Source: Astatotilapia calliptera | Lineage: Eukaryota > Chordata > Actinopteri > Cichliformes > Cichlidae | DNA: 64,000 nt | Direction: 5' to 3' | NCBI RefSeq assembly: GCF_900246225.1 | Contig: NC_039316.1 | Span: forward strand, 5,680,001 to 5,744,000 | In this document: piece after piece, positions 11,400-22,339 of the stretch | Position numbering within the stretch: position 1 is the first letter of the stretch | How the letters are laid out: each line of letters opens with the position of its first letter | The notes under the pieces: model-generated | The model's input: only the letters and a program-made list of their open reading frames with translations | Databases searched by the model: none | Told to the model about the DNA's origin: nothing | Position numbers and translations under genes: made by a program

Positions 11400-11407
11400 T
11401 GTTTGTT
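11400..11407 (+). promoter_or_regulatory. Forkhead (FOXJ1-type) motif next to the X-box
   Basis: TGTTTGTT begins three bases after the X-box ends. FOXJ1 is the master regulator of motile cilia and recognises forkhead cores of this kind, often near RFX sites. The motif is short and could occur by chance; its position beside the X-box is what gives it weight. Confidence 0.45.
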
Positions 11408-11531
11408 GCCATTAGAGTGCAAAGACACGACCTGTAGGGCTTTTTAGCTGTTATTTTAGCTAACAAATAGTCGGAAAAAACACGTTAATTTAATTGAAAA
11501 CGACTTTGTAAAAGCTTGTAGCTGTTACATA

Positions 11532-14500
11532 ATGGACTCAAATTCGTTGTATTATTCTTTGGAGCTCGTTGCTGGTAGTGGACATATTTTAACCCTCGAG
11601 CAAAGAACCGCCCTGGAGTCTTCCTTAGTGCTCCTGAAGAAAAACTACAAGTTCAGTCGAGTGTTGTTTTGGGGTAAAATATTAGGAATTAATGGGGTTT
11701 ATTTTATTGCTCAGGGGAGAGGAGAAGATGAGATGAAAGACAAAAAGAACCTGTATAGGTAAGACATCCGCTTCAAGTGTCTTTTTTATTTTATTTTTAA
11801 TTTTAGCCACTGTACATTTATTTATTAAGATCGTGAGATATACCATTGGGCTGCTATTTTGTGGTGGTAACTCCAGCTTGAACTGCATGGACTGGTTCCT
11901 ACTTCCCCCTGCCTCAGACGCTATGATAGAGGAAGTGTCCAAAGCTACAAAGGGTCGCTTCATGGGAGACCCGTCATTTGTGTATGAACATCAAGAGATC
12001 CACAGGCAAGGAAAGGGAAATGAGCCTGTAAATGAGAAGGCAGTGGTAAGTGTGATCAGTGCTGTTTAGTAAGACAGTGAATTGAATTACAGGATGAAGT
12101 GTTTTCCTGTTCCATTCAGTGTTACTGCAGTGTTCGATGATGCAATGAATTCAAACAAGAATCTACATGCAACCAAACTGAACACAATGTAAAAAAAACA
12201 AGACAAATGTTTGATTTTGTTTTCTTCTTCTTTTTCTGGCTTATATTGGTTACAGATAACAGTAACTGAGGAAAAAAGACTGGCAGTGTCCGTTCATCAG
12301 ATCGATGCAGAAGTGTCTGTGGTGCCTCGTGGTGCCTTCATCAAGAGTCCACGTGGTCTTGTCCAGCTCAACCGCAGCTTCTGTGGTAAATATGTATATA
12401 CTGTGGGGGAAATAACAATTTGATCCCCTTGCTTCACTTCACTTACAAAGAAATGAACAGTCTCTTAATGATCTGAAGGCAGTTGGGAGGACCACGGTCA
12501 TCAAGAACAGCATTGGTAACGCACTGTAATGGATTGAAACCTTGCAGCACCCATAATGTTCCCCTAGTCAAGAAGGCACATGAAAGGCTTGTCTTAAGTT
12601 TGCCAGCCAACAAACTTTTGGCTACTAAAACAAGTGCATTGTTTCTGTTATTCCTTTTCATGTTACCTTTGGGCCAACATGATGGTGAACGTTGATGTCA
12701 TACAAAATGACATGTTATTGCATTTATCAACAACAAATACAGTATTTTGTTGTATCTTTTGTAAAACATGGGCAAGATTGTGTGATTTTTTTTTCTTCAG
12801 GTCTGTCTGAGGCAGAAGCAAGGAAGCTTGACAATTTCCTTCACTTCAGACAATCAAAAAATAAGAAGAAATCTGCCCTGGACATGGGTGATTGGAACCC
12901 AGCAATGGACTATCTGGATGCACTCAGTGATGACATTCCGAAAGGTGACACTACAGAGCTTAATCTGTCCTGAACACACAGTCACATTTTTTTCATTGCA
13001 TAAATTCAACAGTGCAGGTCCTAAGATTTGTTTTTAACAAGTATTTCATTTTCTGCTAATTGCTCTTATTTTATAACTGATCTCAGCAGAATTGGGCGGT
13101 GATTTGACGTTAACATGTGTTCCATTTGCTGTGCTACATTACAAGGGGTGATTTTCACAGAAAACGCTTGTGGTGATTCAGCTGTTTGAAAACCATAAGG
13201 GTCTTCTTCCAAGTGGAAACAAATTGCATAATTTTACCAGTAAAACGGTGGTTCAAGTGAGGCTACCAATAAACACAAACCTCTAAAACCGTCTGACATT
13301 AACATACCAGCCACATGGGAAGGATTTTTGGGAATATATGCTTAGAAGAATTTCCCTGTGTCTACTTACCCAGAGTTTATATGCTTTGGTCTGACACTCA
13401 GGCTTTTTGGATTTGGAATATCTGGGCTTTGAGTACAGGATTTGGTGCACATTAATTTGATTTTGGCCTTCTACCATAAACAATTCCTGAGGGGAGAGAG
13501 GAAAATGAGAACCAGGAGAGAAACCAGTAAAATAGGACCACCAACCAAACTGATGTTGCATGATTAATGGAATTTTCTCACATTTGGATGGGAGTCAAAC
13601 TCAAACTATAATATCATCTACGGACTACTACCATCTATCATTATGTGGCAATGTAGCAGAAAGCATGACATGATAATCCTGGCTGCACATTATTGGGGAA
13701 AAAAACTATCACACATAGCAGGAAAACATCAACAGTGAACACTGTGCAAAGAATAATGTGAAAGCAGACATGCAAAGTCATGTCTGCGAGGTTAGCGACT
13801 GGATATGCTCCAGACCAGAGTGAATGTAAAGAGTGAGTGTCTGGATTTAACAGGGTGTGTGAGGGAGAGAGAGAAAAAAAGGTTTAGCACCCTTAACCAA
13901 ACATGCAGCAGATGTCTGACAGAGAGCTTCCACATGTGTACAAGTCGGTGTGTGTTCTTTGTGTTGATGCGGATGTCAGCTGCATCATGTCTAAAGCAGA
14001 CAGCACACAGCTGTTTCAGTGCCACGCTCACTGCAGCGGATTGCATGTTCCTGCCTGAAAGGATAAAGAGTTAACATTTCTTAACGGGACACTAGGGGAA
14101 AAACAGGATCATGTATCTCCACCAAAAGACAGGTGCTTTCCTCTGAGACCCAAAGCTGGGCTCTCCCCCTTTTCCTTAACCATCCCTCAAACCGCTTCCA
14201 GCTCCTGATTTAAGTTTGTTTCGCCTTCTGCTACGCACATTACATACTGTTGACGTGGGTTTTTTTACTTTTAGTTGCATCATATTTTGAAATCAAATCC
14301 AGAAACAGGAAAATTGCAACTTTTTTTTTTTTTTTAAATATTGGCCTTTAAACTCTTTTATGTAATCACGTTTTCATAGTAGCAGGTCCAATTAAATCAT
14401 TGTTTTAATTCCCTAGGTTCTTGGCGTTCATGGTCACACCCCGAACATACTTGGCAAACGGGTTAGACTATAGACATTAAAAGCACAAAAGCGTGATTCA

Positions 14501-14815
14501 TTGGTGTATCCTCTGGCTGAATAGTGTAAGATTTCCAAAGATTAGTGTTTAGCCTTTATTTCAGCTCAGCTTCACGGTTCTGTTGGAGAACATAATTTAG
14601 CAGCGTCCTGCTTTTCCTATTAACTGTTTACAAGTCTTGTGTGTTTGTGTCTAGGATCTTGGAGTCTTCAGTTTGAGTTCGCAAGAAAAGTGTGCGTGCT
14701 TCGCAGTCTGCTGTGGTTCGGCCTGACCTTCTACCACGTGCCAATGACACCACAGCATGGATACATCTATATAGGTGACGGGACCAAGAATTTGGACCTT
14801 CCTTTCATGCTATAA
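11532..14815 (+). CDS. rsph9: Radial spoke head protein 9 homolog, 5 coding exons
   Basis: A component of the radial spoke head in 9+2 motile cilia and flagella, where spokes relay signals between the central pair and the dynein arms. Human RSPH9 defects cause primary ciliary dyskinesia (known biology). Coding exons: 11532-11758, 11877-12045, 12256-12385, 12801-12944, 14655-14815. All introns are GT-AG and phases are consistent, giving 276 residues, the same length as human RSPH9. Recognisable stretches are VLFWGKILGINGVYFIAQG (exon 1), LNCMDWFLLPPA and GRFMGDPSFVYEH (exon 2), VVPRGAFIKSP and VQLNRSF (exon 3), FRQSKNKKKSA and DALSDDIPKG (exon 4), and VLRSLLWFGLTFYHVP ending NLDLPFML (exon 5). 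The start is the first ATG, with an X-box 135 bp upstream. Intron 3 holds a Tc1 fragment. The gene is convergent with MRPS18A. No lesion was seen. Confidence 0.97.
12401..12640 (+). mobile_element. Tc1-like transposon fragment in RSPH9 intron 3
   Basis: The fragment starts 'ctgtgggggaaata' after a TA at 12399-12400, which matches the terminal repeat of a fish Tc1-like family (gggggaaataattatttgatcccc type). It jumps internally to transposase sequence (gggaggaccacggtcatcaa, then aaggcacatgaaaggc and agtttgccagcca). The 3' half is missing, so this is a truncated, internally deleted fossil. It lies between RSPH9 exons 3 and 4 and does not disturb either splice site. Confidence 0.7.
12945..14654. 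other. RSPH9 intron 4, no further feature
   Basis: A 1.7-kb intron bounded by a GT donor at 12945 and an AG acceptor at 14653-14654. It contains A/T-rich runs (T tract near 14323-14335) but no transposon I recognise. The open frames on the - strand around 13283-13561 and 13792-14046 look accidental. Confidence 0.6.
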
Positions 14816-14892
14816 AAGCTTTTTTTCAAGCTGCATACTCTCAGTAATTCACAAAACCAAAATCTGCTAAGATCTTGTTGTATTATAAAACA

Positions 14893-14898
14893 AATAAA
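14893..14898 (+). terminator. Probable RSPH9 polyadenylation signal
   Basis: The first AATAAA after the RSPH9 stop codon, 78 bp downstream, in an AT-rich context. A T/G-rich stretch (gactttttgttgtg) follows about 30 bp later, as expected for cleavage and polyadenylation. This would end the RSPH9 transcript before the convergent MRPS18A gene. Confidence 0.5.
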
Positions 14899-15015
14899 AC
14901 TAGGTTGGTACACTCAGTTTAGTGTCTACAGACTTTTTGTTGTGTTTACTTCCAATTCACAAAGGCCGTGCCTACACAGTAAACACATGTTGAGAGGCAG
15001 AGTAAACACACATAT

Positions 15016-15021
15016 TTTATT
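15016..15021 (-). terminator. Possible MRPS18A polyadenylation signal
   Basis: TTTATT on the + strand is AATAAA on the - strand, 386 bp downstream of the MRPS18A stop codon. It is the nearest canonical hexamer I found in that direction. If used, the two convergent transcripts would end about 100 bp apart without overlapping. Confidence 0.3.
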
Positions 15022-15406
15022 TTCACATCTGTGTTGCATTGAGTATACACAGTCACCATACCACCTACTTTGAAACTGTAACACTGATCAGGTTGTTGCT
15101 TGCATTAAGTTGTCAGCAGGTTTCCTTCAAGAGTTTCTTTTTTTTTTTTTTTTTTTGAAAAGCAACAGCCAGAATAGATGGTGTCGGGTGGGTCTGAGTG
15201 TGATTCATTAAAAGAGTGACTCAGCTTAATAAACAAAAGTTAGAATAAACACAGATGGATGAAGCTTTTAGGAATTGTTTCCTCCCTTCTCAGAACCGTA
15301 TGACAACGGTCAAGGTTAGCAGTCAGGGATCTGGTGGTTTCATCCCTGAATAAATGGGTCCACCCACTTTCCTCCAGTTGTACCAATCTTTCAGGCTTTT
15401 GGTCCT

Positions 15407-18400
15407 TCAGTGTTTTATGTACAAGGGCTTGACACCATAACGCACATTGTTCTTTAGTATTGGGTGGCCAACAGGCATACGCTTCTTACACCACTTCAGT
15501 CCAGTTTTATAGATGGGTTTCACTGAGTCAATGGACCAGCGAGTCAGGTATCTGTACAACAAACAGAGGTGCAGGGGAATTATTAACAGCACTGCGCTGG
15601 ATACAAATGCTGAAAAAAAAGCATATGCAGACATAGATACATGCGTCACCTGTTAAGTTTGGGCTTGGGTCTCTTTGGGACATGGTCTTCTGGAAGTTTG
15701 GGTTTATGGTCAGGAAGCAGACCTTGAACACACAAAATAACAAGATGCATTTATTAACTTAAATTTCTCAGTACTTGTATTAAAAAAAAATAAATACTGT
15801 TACAAACTCTCAAAAGACAGTTATAAAAGACAATGTACTGATGACACATTAAGATTTACTTCTCACTGTCATTACAGTCACCAAATTACTGCTCAGTTTT
15901 CATTTAATGTAATGTTACAGCTGACAGTGTTTATCGTCTGCGTAGTAGATGATAAACACGTGAAGCAGACAAATTCAGGTTGTTCTAAAATGAATAAAAG
16001 ACTTGAGGAACAAGCAAGAACAAGTTTACAACCCTACTATCATGTCTTGGTCCAGGTTGCACAATTATTTGCCTTTAGGCAGTGTCAAATTCAAACCTTT
16101 CATAACAAGCTGTGATGCTTTGTAAAATGAAGGTATAAACAGAACTCAAAAGTTAAAATTATTTGTGCTTGATTTTGAAAAGTACAAAGAAAATGCAGTG
16201 TACTGCCAAAAGTATTCGCTTGTTTGCTTTTACACGCATATGAACTCAAGGATATCTCATTCTTAATCCATAGGCGTTAATATGACGTCAGCCTAACCTT
16301 TGCGGCTATAACAGCTTCAAATCTTCTCGGAAGGCTTTCCACAAGGTTTAAGAGCGTTTATGGGAATTTTTGGGCATTTCTTCCAGAAGCACATTTGTGA
16401 GGTCAAACACTGATGTTTCACGACCAGGCCTGACTCACAGTCTCCACTCTAATCCCAAAGGTGTTCTGTCGGGTGAGGTGACTCTGCGCAGGCCAGTCAA
16501 GTTCTTCCACACTAAACTCACTCATCCATTTCTTTTTGGACCTTGCTTTGTACACTGGTGAGTAGTCATGTTGGACCAGAAGGGGTCAAACCCAAACTGA
16601 TCCCACAAAGAAAGAAAGAAAGTGTACTTTATTGATCCCCGTGGGGAAATTCCTCTCTGCATTTAACCCATTCACTCAGTGAAGCAGTGGGCAGCAATTG
16701 GGCGCCCGGGGAGCAGTGTGTAGGGATGGTACCTTGCTCAGGGGTACCTCAGGGTAGCTGTTCAGGGGAATCGAACCCCCGACCTTCCGATCACGGGGCC
16801 ACCACTCCACCTACTGAGCTATCCCTGCCCCGTTGGGGAGTGAAATTGTCCAAAATGTCTTGGGATGCTGAAACATCAAGAGTTTCTCTCACTGGAACTA
16901 AGGGTGCAAGCCCAACTCCTAAAAAAAAAAAACCAACTCCCACACCATAATCCTCCCTCCACCAAACTTTACACTTGGCACAATGCAGTCACACAAGTAC
17001 TGGTTTCATGACAAACACCAAACCCAGACTCATCCATCGGATTGCCAGACAGCATGGTGATTTAAGGCTTGGATGCAGCTGCTCGGCCATGAAAACGCAC
17101 TCCATGAACCTCTCTACACACTGTTCTTGAGCTTATCTGAAGGCCACATGAAGCTTGGAGGTCTGTAGTGAGTACTCTGCAGAAAGTTGATTTGACCTCA
17201 GTGCAGTAAGTGCCTTAGCATCCCATAACCCCACTCTAATTTTACATGGCCTATCAGTTCATATCTGATTTTCTGTCGTTCCAAATCACTTCTACTTTAT
17301 TGTAATAATACTAACTGTGAAATATTTAGCAGAGAGGAAATTTCATGACCAGACTTGTTTTTAAAACAACTCATCCACCTGAATACTGGAGTTAAGGACA
17401 CAGTTGCATTTGTTGACACAGGCAGCTAGAGCCATTCAGTGTCTGCTAGGCTCTCCCTCCAATAACAGGACTCACTGAACTGCATCTCTCTGCCGTCTTT
17501 TAATGGAATTACCAACAAATATTATATAGTAATGCATGTTGCTAGTATTCATCCATATAAGATAACTGATAGCCCTGAAAAATAGTGGGTTGTATCACAA
17601 TGACTATATCAATGTTTTATATTAAAACAGGAAAAATGTTGGAAGGGTCCAACAGGTGGAATTTCTCACTCATTAGGAATTCATTAGATTCATTAGCAAC
17701 AAGTCAGCATGATGACTGGGTATTAACAAAATGCACATAAATCTTTAGCAGAAAGACTTAGAGGGGTTTCAAAATTGTGTACTCAGGTGAAATCTCTCAA
17801 AGCAAGAGAAAAAGCCAAGAATTAACTATGCTGTGATCTTCTGACCCCTCGTGCGTGTTTAATGCAGCAGAAATACTCTGACAGGCTCAGGAAAAGTATG
17901 AAAATCATGATCAGTGTACAGTTTGTTCCCTTACCGTGCTTAAAAAACGACTGACTGCCAAACACTAAATTCTTTTGTTTCTTGTGACCTGTTTTGCAAG
18001 TGCTGCATTACTGCACCAACATTATAATCAATTCATTCCTGTCTGGCCTCTTAAAATGTCTATATATAACTGCTATGTTACATTTGTTACAATTTGCTGC
18101 CCTCTTGGCTACATCTGTTTTGAAAAAGACCATTTTTATTGTCAAACATTTTTACCTTGCTAAATAAAGGACACATAAAAGTCACTCCGCTGAACCCAAG
18201 CTAATTAAAAATAGACTCAGACAAAGTGGCTATTAACCTTTGTATTTATTTTATCTGAGTAAACTAAATAACCCACTTGCAGGTGGAAAGAAAGTACAAG
18301 GAGGCTTCATGATATATGACACGTGTCTAGAGCTGTGGAGGTGCTACTGATGGGTAACTTAAAAACTTAAAGCGCAACAGCAGGACTTCCACTGACCTGC

Positions 18401-20365
18401 TCTGTGAGCCATCTGTACACAAATGGCAATCTTGCGATGCTCTTCTGGACAGAGACCAGTGACTCTCCTGGGCAACATCCCTCCATCTGACCTGATGAAC
18501 TGACTGAGCAACAAGACATCCTGGGAAGGGAAAATACAAAAAAGAAAGAGAAAATCAGGCTAATACAGTAATATTAATAATAATGTCACTAATAACAGTG
18601 AAAGTATTTACTGTGTAGTTGTATTTGTTCTGCAGATTCCATCTGTAGATTGGACACTTGGCTGTGGGATTTGGAGGCTGTGCTCCGACTGGAACTTCCA
18701 GAATTTGTCCTTCAATCTAACATAAAAATAAGAGATATGACAGTTACTTTATCAGAATCAAAGCATTTTTATTATACTAATAGCATTTGCTATTTATTTA
18801 CAAGTGCGGAATAATACTCCTCAACTCCAACATGGTCTCTCACTGCTGGTTACAGAGTTTATTACGTATTTATATTAGGCCTTATTAAAATACATCAAAA
18901 TGTTTTGTGTAATTATCCAAAACAATGATGATTCAAAAAAAAGTTTTGCAATTATTTAACTTCACAACAATAAAATTTTGAATGGTTCTGAGCTTTACTT
19001 ACATTTGTTGTTTTACCATCTTGCTTCTCCACCACTGCAACAGACATTATGAAACATCAGACTTTACATTAAATTTTAATTTGGCAGTTGAATTTCACTA
19101 ATTCATGTATTAAATGTTGTTTTATTCCAAAGTAGGATGCTCTGAGGCTGGAGCCCAGCAGTCATGGGGTGAGAGGTCCTAGTACACCCTGGACAGTCTG
19201 TCGCAGGGCTAACACCAAGATACAGACCACCAATCACAATCATTGTGAGGTGACAGTGCCAACTACTGCATAGTGGAAACAAAAGTGGTTTCCACACTGA
19301 CATTGTAATTGACAATAAAAATCCTAGATTCAAGTTTTACTAGTCTGTAATTGTAGATATAAACAGTGCTTTTTCATTTTAGTCAACAATCAATATTACT
19401 CGTTCAACTACTAACTCCAAAACTATCAACAGAATTGATCTTTCAAACTATTTTCATTAACTGTTAAAGCTATTCCTGTAGCTTTAACACATCTGGTTAA
19501 AGCTACAGAAATCTGCATTTCTTGATTCTAATGTGAGAACAGATGACTACAACTTCTTACAATGCAATATTAAAATCTTTACATTACTAGTTTCAAAGTA
19601 ATATTTTACTCTGTTTGATCCGTCTTGGGTCTACCAAATTCAAACTAGATATCTATAATTTCCTTTAATTCCGAAAATGAAAGAAGTTCATTCATTTTAA
19701 CTATCATAAAGTTAGTTGTTAAAGATGAACAACTAATCTTTATATTAATGCATATTATATAATATTTATGCACGTGCTGAATTGTTGAGATTGTTTTGAT
19801 GAATGTAGTACCTGTATTAGAATATGCTGTTAGGCTTGTTTTTGATTTTGGTAAAATGTGGATTTTTCAACGCAATCTTACTGACATTTTTAAATTATTT
19901 TAATGGGTTCTATAACTTTGTTAGAAAGCTGAAAAAAGAAGCTCCTTAAAGGTTTCAGAAGTTCTTGCAGTACATAAGGCATAAGCCTCAGGAAAGTTAA
20001 CTGAAAAGTCAACACCTTCAGACGCTGCCGACTGACGTTTCACGCAGATGTGGTCGTCATCATTTAACTAATGTATTGTCTCTTTATTGGAAAACACAAC
20101 AGGAGAATAGCGTGTCCTATAAGTGATAGGAAATGAAAAACATGCGGTGTATTTAGCAAAACATGCTAGTTATCCCACCGACAGGCTAAAGCTGTAACGT
20201 TTGCACACATGTCTCACCTTGACGAATCCCCCTTTTCTGGATAGTTAAAGAAGTAAGCTGAGGAACACTTATCGTCCTTAAAGAACTCAAGTTGGTGCCT
20301 CTGGATTCAAGTTTTAAGCCCGCAAATGAGGTCCAGAGAGACCTGAACACACTGCGGGCTGCCAT
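15407..20365 (-). CDS. mrps18a: Mitochondrial ribosomal protein S18A (mL66), 6 coding exons
   Basis: A nuclear-encoded protein of the mitochondrial ribosome, one of three bS18 paralogues in vertebrates; structural work places it in the large subunit as mL66 (known). Coding exons in transcript order: 20365-20218, 19034-19003, 18716-18612, 18520-18397, 15722-15650, 15551-15407. All introns are GT-AG and phases agree, giving 208 residues (human 196). The N-terminus (MAARSVFRSLWTSFAGLKLE) is basic and fits a mitochondrial targeting peptide. Family landmarks are VVEKQDGKTTN, KCPIYRWNLQNKYNY, DVLLLSQFIRSDGGMLPRRV, CVQMAHRAGLLPDHKPKLPE and YLTRWSIDSVKPIYKTGLKW, ending in RMPVGHPILKNNVRY. Where human has CPIC this copy reads CPIY. 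The 2.7-kb intron 5 carries a Tc1 element with a SINE inside. The gene is convergent with RSPH9, as in mammals. Confidence 0.96.
16196..17385 (-). mobile_element. Degenerate Tc1-like element in MRPS18A intron 5
   Basis: The left end reads 'ctgccaaaagtattcgctt', the terminal sequence of a common fish Tc1-like family. The body is the reverse complement of its transposase gene with many stops and deletions; recognisable blocks include 'aggctttccacaaggttta', 'ccaaaggtgttctgtcgggt', 'cttggatgcagctgctcggc' and 'tcttgagcttatctgaagg'. A SINE interrupts it at about 16611-16832. The right terminal repeat cannot be recognised, so the boundary near 17385 is approximate. The element lies wholly within intron 5 of MRPS18A (15723-18396), in the same orientation as the gene. 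Confidence 0.8.
16611..16832 (-). mobile_element. tRNA-derived SINE inserted in the Tc1-like element
   Basis: Read on the - strand, the 5' part resembles a tRNA gene with an A box (tagctcagtaggtggag) and a B box (ggttcgattcc), the internal RNA polymerase III promoter. A unique body follows, and the element ends in 'ggggatcaataaagtacact' plus a short (ttct)n tail. Sequence on both sides belongs to the same Tc1 copy, so the SINE arrived later. It is not a functional tRNA gene: no acceptor-stem partner follows the B box. Confidence 0.82.
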
Positions 20366-20388
20366 GTTTAATTCTTGACTTTCTCCTT

Positions 20389-20453
20389 CGTTCCTTCCTG
20401 TCTTCTTCTTCTTCTTCTTCTCCTACATTTTAATGGCGGTTCCTTCCTGTCTG
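20389..20453 (-). promoter_or_regulatory. MRPS18A proximal promoter motifs (ETS- and YY1-like)
   Basis: Just upstream of the MRPS18A start codon, two copies of ttccttcctgtct occur (about 20391-20403 and 20440-20452). Read on the gene strand these give acaggaagga, an ETS-family core. Between them lies aatggcgg (CCGCCATT on the gene strand), a YY1-like core. ETS and YY1 sites are common in promoters of nuclear genes for mitochondrial proteins. A (TTC)n stretch at 20401-20420 separates them. Confidence 0.4.
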
Positions 20454-20457
20454 TTAT

Positions 20458-20467
20458 TCTCGCGAGA
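20458..20467. promoter_or_regulatory. TCTCGCGAGA palindrome (BANP/CGCG element) at the MRPS18A promoter
   Basis: A perfect 10-bp palindrome 93 bp upstream of the MRPS18A start codon. This sequence is a known core promoter element of housekeeping genes, recognised by BANP when unmethylated. Two CpGs in an otherwise CpG-poor region argue for conservation. Binding here is inferred. Confidence 0.7.
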
Positions 20468-20526
20468 ATAAAAGAGCGACACCGATGGCGAAAACCGCTT
20501 ATTACATCTAAGAGGGACAAAAAAAA

Positions 20527-20543
20527 AGGGGGGGGGGGGGGGG
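20527..20543. repeat. Poly(G) tract near the MRPS18A promoter
   Basis: About 17 consecutive G residues on the + strand, preceded by a run of A. Long G runs are prone to length change and sequencing error, so the exact length should not be trusted. Confidence 0.7.
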
Positions 20544-21370
20544 AATCCCACAGGTTACACAACTACAGAAATATCATTGTACATTTTTGTTCCCATGTTC
20601 GTGTATGACATTTGTTTGTTTTAGTTGTTTTAATAACTGACTTTAAAAAAGCTTTATATGTTGTTACTTTTGGATAACCTTGTTATTTTTTTAATAAGCG
20701 ACTTTTATAAAAAAGCTTTATATCCAAAAGTAAATAAATTTTCAAGTCCAATGAGATTAATTCCTAGATTTATGAACCTTCATGAAATGTAAGCCTATAG
20801 CCTCAAAGGATGACAAAACGCAATCTGAGATTGAAATCTAACTAATAGATTAACCCACAAACAACACAGCAGCAGAATATCAGGCAAAATTAAACACAAG
20901 AGAAAAATCAATAAAGACATGCCACGCTGATATGTATGCAATTTATCTAATACACAGGAGAAAACCAGCAAAACGGGGCAGCGTGCTTCAGAGATTTTTT
21001 TTTAAACCCAGAGAGAGATCTAGTATAACAGTACAAGTCAATTGCCTTCAAGGAAGATTTAAACTCAATGTCCTAGAGGAAGGACAAATAACGCCTAGTC
21101 TAAACCACAGCATGTGTTTTTGGATCCTCTCAATGCTTTTATCCTTTTGATGTTGTTTTTTAGATTTTAGAGATAGGGTCATCTCTATCCAAGCCGTACT
21201 CATCAGATGTAGAAGTATGAGAGACACCAACACAAGTATTGTACAGAACATGCCAAACATTTTGAGCAGAAAGCAAAAGATACAGGTAGACTCTTTGGGG
21301 ACAGATAAAGAGGAAGATAAAGTATCTGATGTTTGATAACGTTAGCATCTGAACACTATGCCATTGTCCA
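20544..21370. other. Intergenic, no gene recognised
   Basis: AT-rich flank of MRPS18A. There is a small inverted repeat made of 'aaaaagctttatat' (20645-20658) and related sequence near 20710-20725. No exons and no clear transposon ends. Confidence 0.45.
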
Positions 21371-21449
<79 letters not shown>

Positions 21450-21450
21450 T
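21371..21450. repeat. (TTTC)n microsatellite
   Basis: About 20 uninterrupted TTTC units. Pure and long, so probably polymorphic in length. Confidence 0.95.
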
Positions 21451-21737
21451 GCTGTTTTCTAAGCATTTAGACTCTCTGCTCTAGGCTTTATCTGTTTAAA
21501 AAAACCTTGACCTTGATGAAACCCTTAACTGCTCCTACATCATGAGATAAGTTAAAAAAAAAACTTTCCTCAGGGTAAGTTCTAGCTTTCAAGCCAAGCT
21601 AGTAATAAGTGTTACATAAAAAAAAATCTGCTGCTTAAATGCACGTTTTCTCTAATAAAATGGGTTTTTTTTTTATTATTATCATTATTATTTAATTATT
21701 GGTTTTTCTTAGAGAGGTCAAAATAACCCAACAAATG

Positions 21738-22041
21738 GCCTGTATTTGTATAGCGCTTAGTCCCAAAGGACCCCAAAGCACATTACACTACATTCAGTCA
21801 TCCACCCATTCACACACTGGCGATGGCAAACTAAGTTGTAGCCACAGCTGCCCTGGGGCGCACTGACAGAGGCGAGGCTGCCGGACACTGGCGTCACTAG
21901 GCCCTCTGACCACCACCAGTAGGCAACGGGTGAAGTGTCTTGCCCAAGGACACAACGACCGAGACTGTCCGAGCCGGGGCTCAAACCGGCAAACCTTCCA
22001 ATTACAAGACGAACTGCCAACTCTTGAGCCACGATCACCCC
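21738..22041 (-). mobile_element. tRNA-derived SINE
   Basis: On the - strand it begins ggggtgatcgtggctcaag (A-box region) and has a B-box-like ggtttgagccc about 40 bases on. The body contains the fish SINE hallmark 'tgtccttgggcaagacactt', and the end reads into 'aagcgctatacaaatac', a typical 3' end of this family. It is probably the same family as the copy at 59827-59960. It is not a tRNA gene: anticodon arm and acceptor pairing are absent. Confidence 0.78.
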
Positions 22042-22339
22042 GTAATGACAAACTACACTAGCTAGAGTGGCTAATGAGGTACTTTTGGTATTAGTTCTGA
22101 CCACTAGAAGTCAAGTCCTTGGTTGAACAATTCAAGCATATGTCGCCTTTCTGATAACTCAGAAGAACGATGTTGAGTGTGCAAATTTAAAAAAAGCAAA
22201 GAACAACTGGTGAAAGGTACACTACCAGTCAAAAGTTTGAACACACCTCATTTAATGTTTTTTTTTTTATTATTATTATTTTTACTACTTCCTATGTTAT
22301 AGGTACATACTGAAGACATCAAATATATGAAGCAAGATA

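Noticed and set aside
13283..13561. Possible - strand exon inside RSPH9 intron 4
   Set aside because: The 92-codon frame has no recognisable family, no partner exons and lies within a well-defined intron.
16611..16832. tRNA gene on the - strand
   Set aside because: The A and B boxes are present, but no acceptor-stem partner follows and a SINE body with a tail continues, so it is a tRNA-derived SINE. The same holds for 21738-22041 and 59827-59960.
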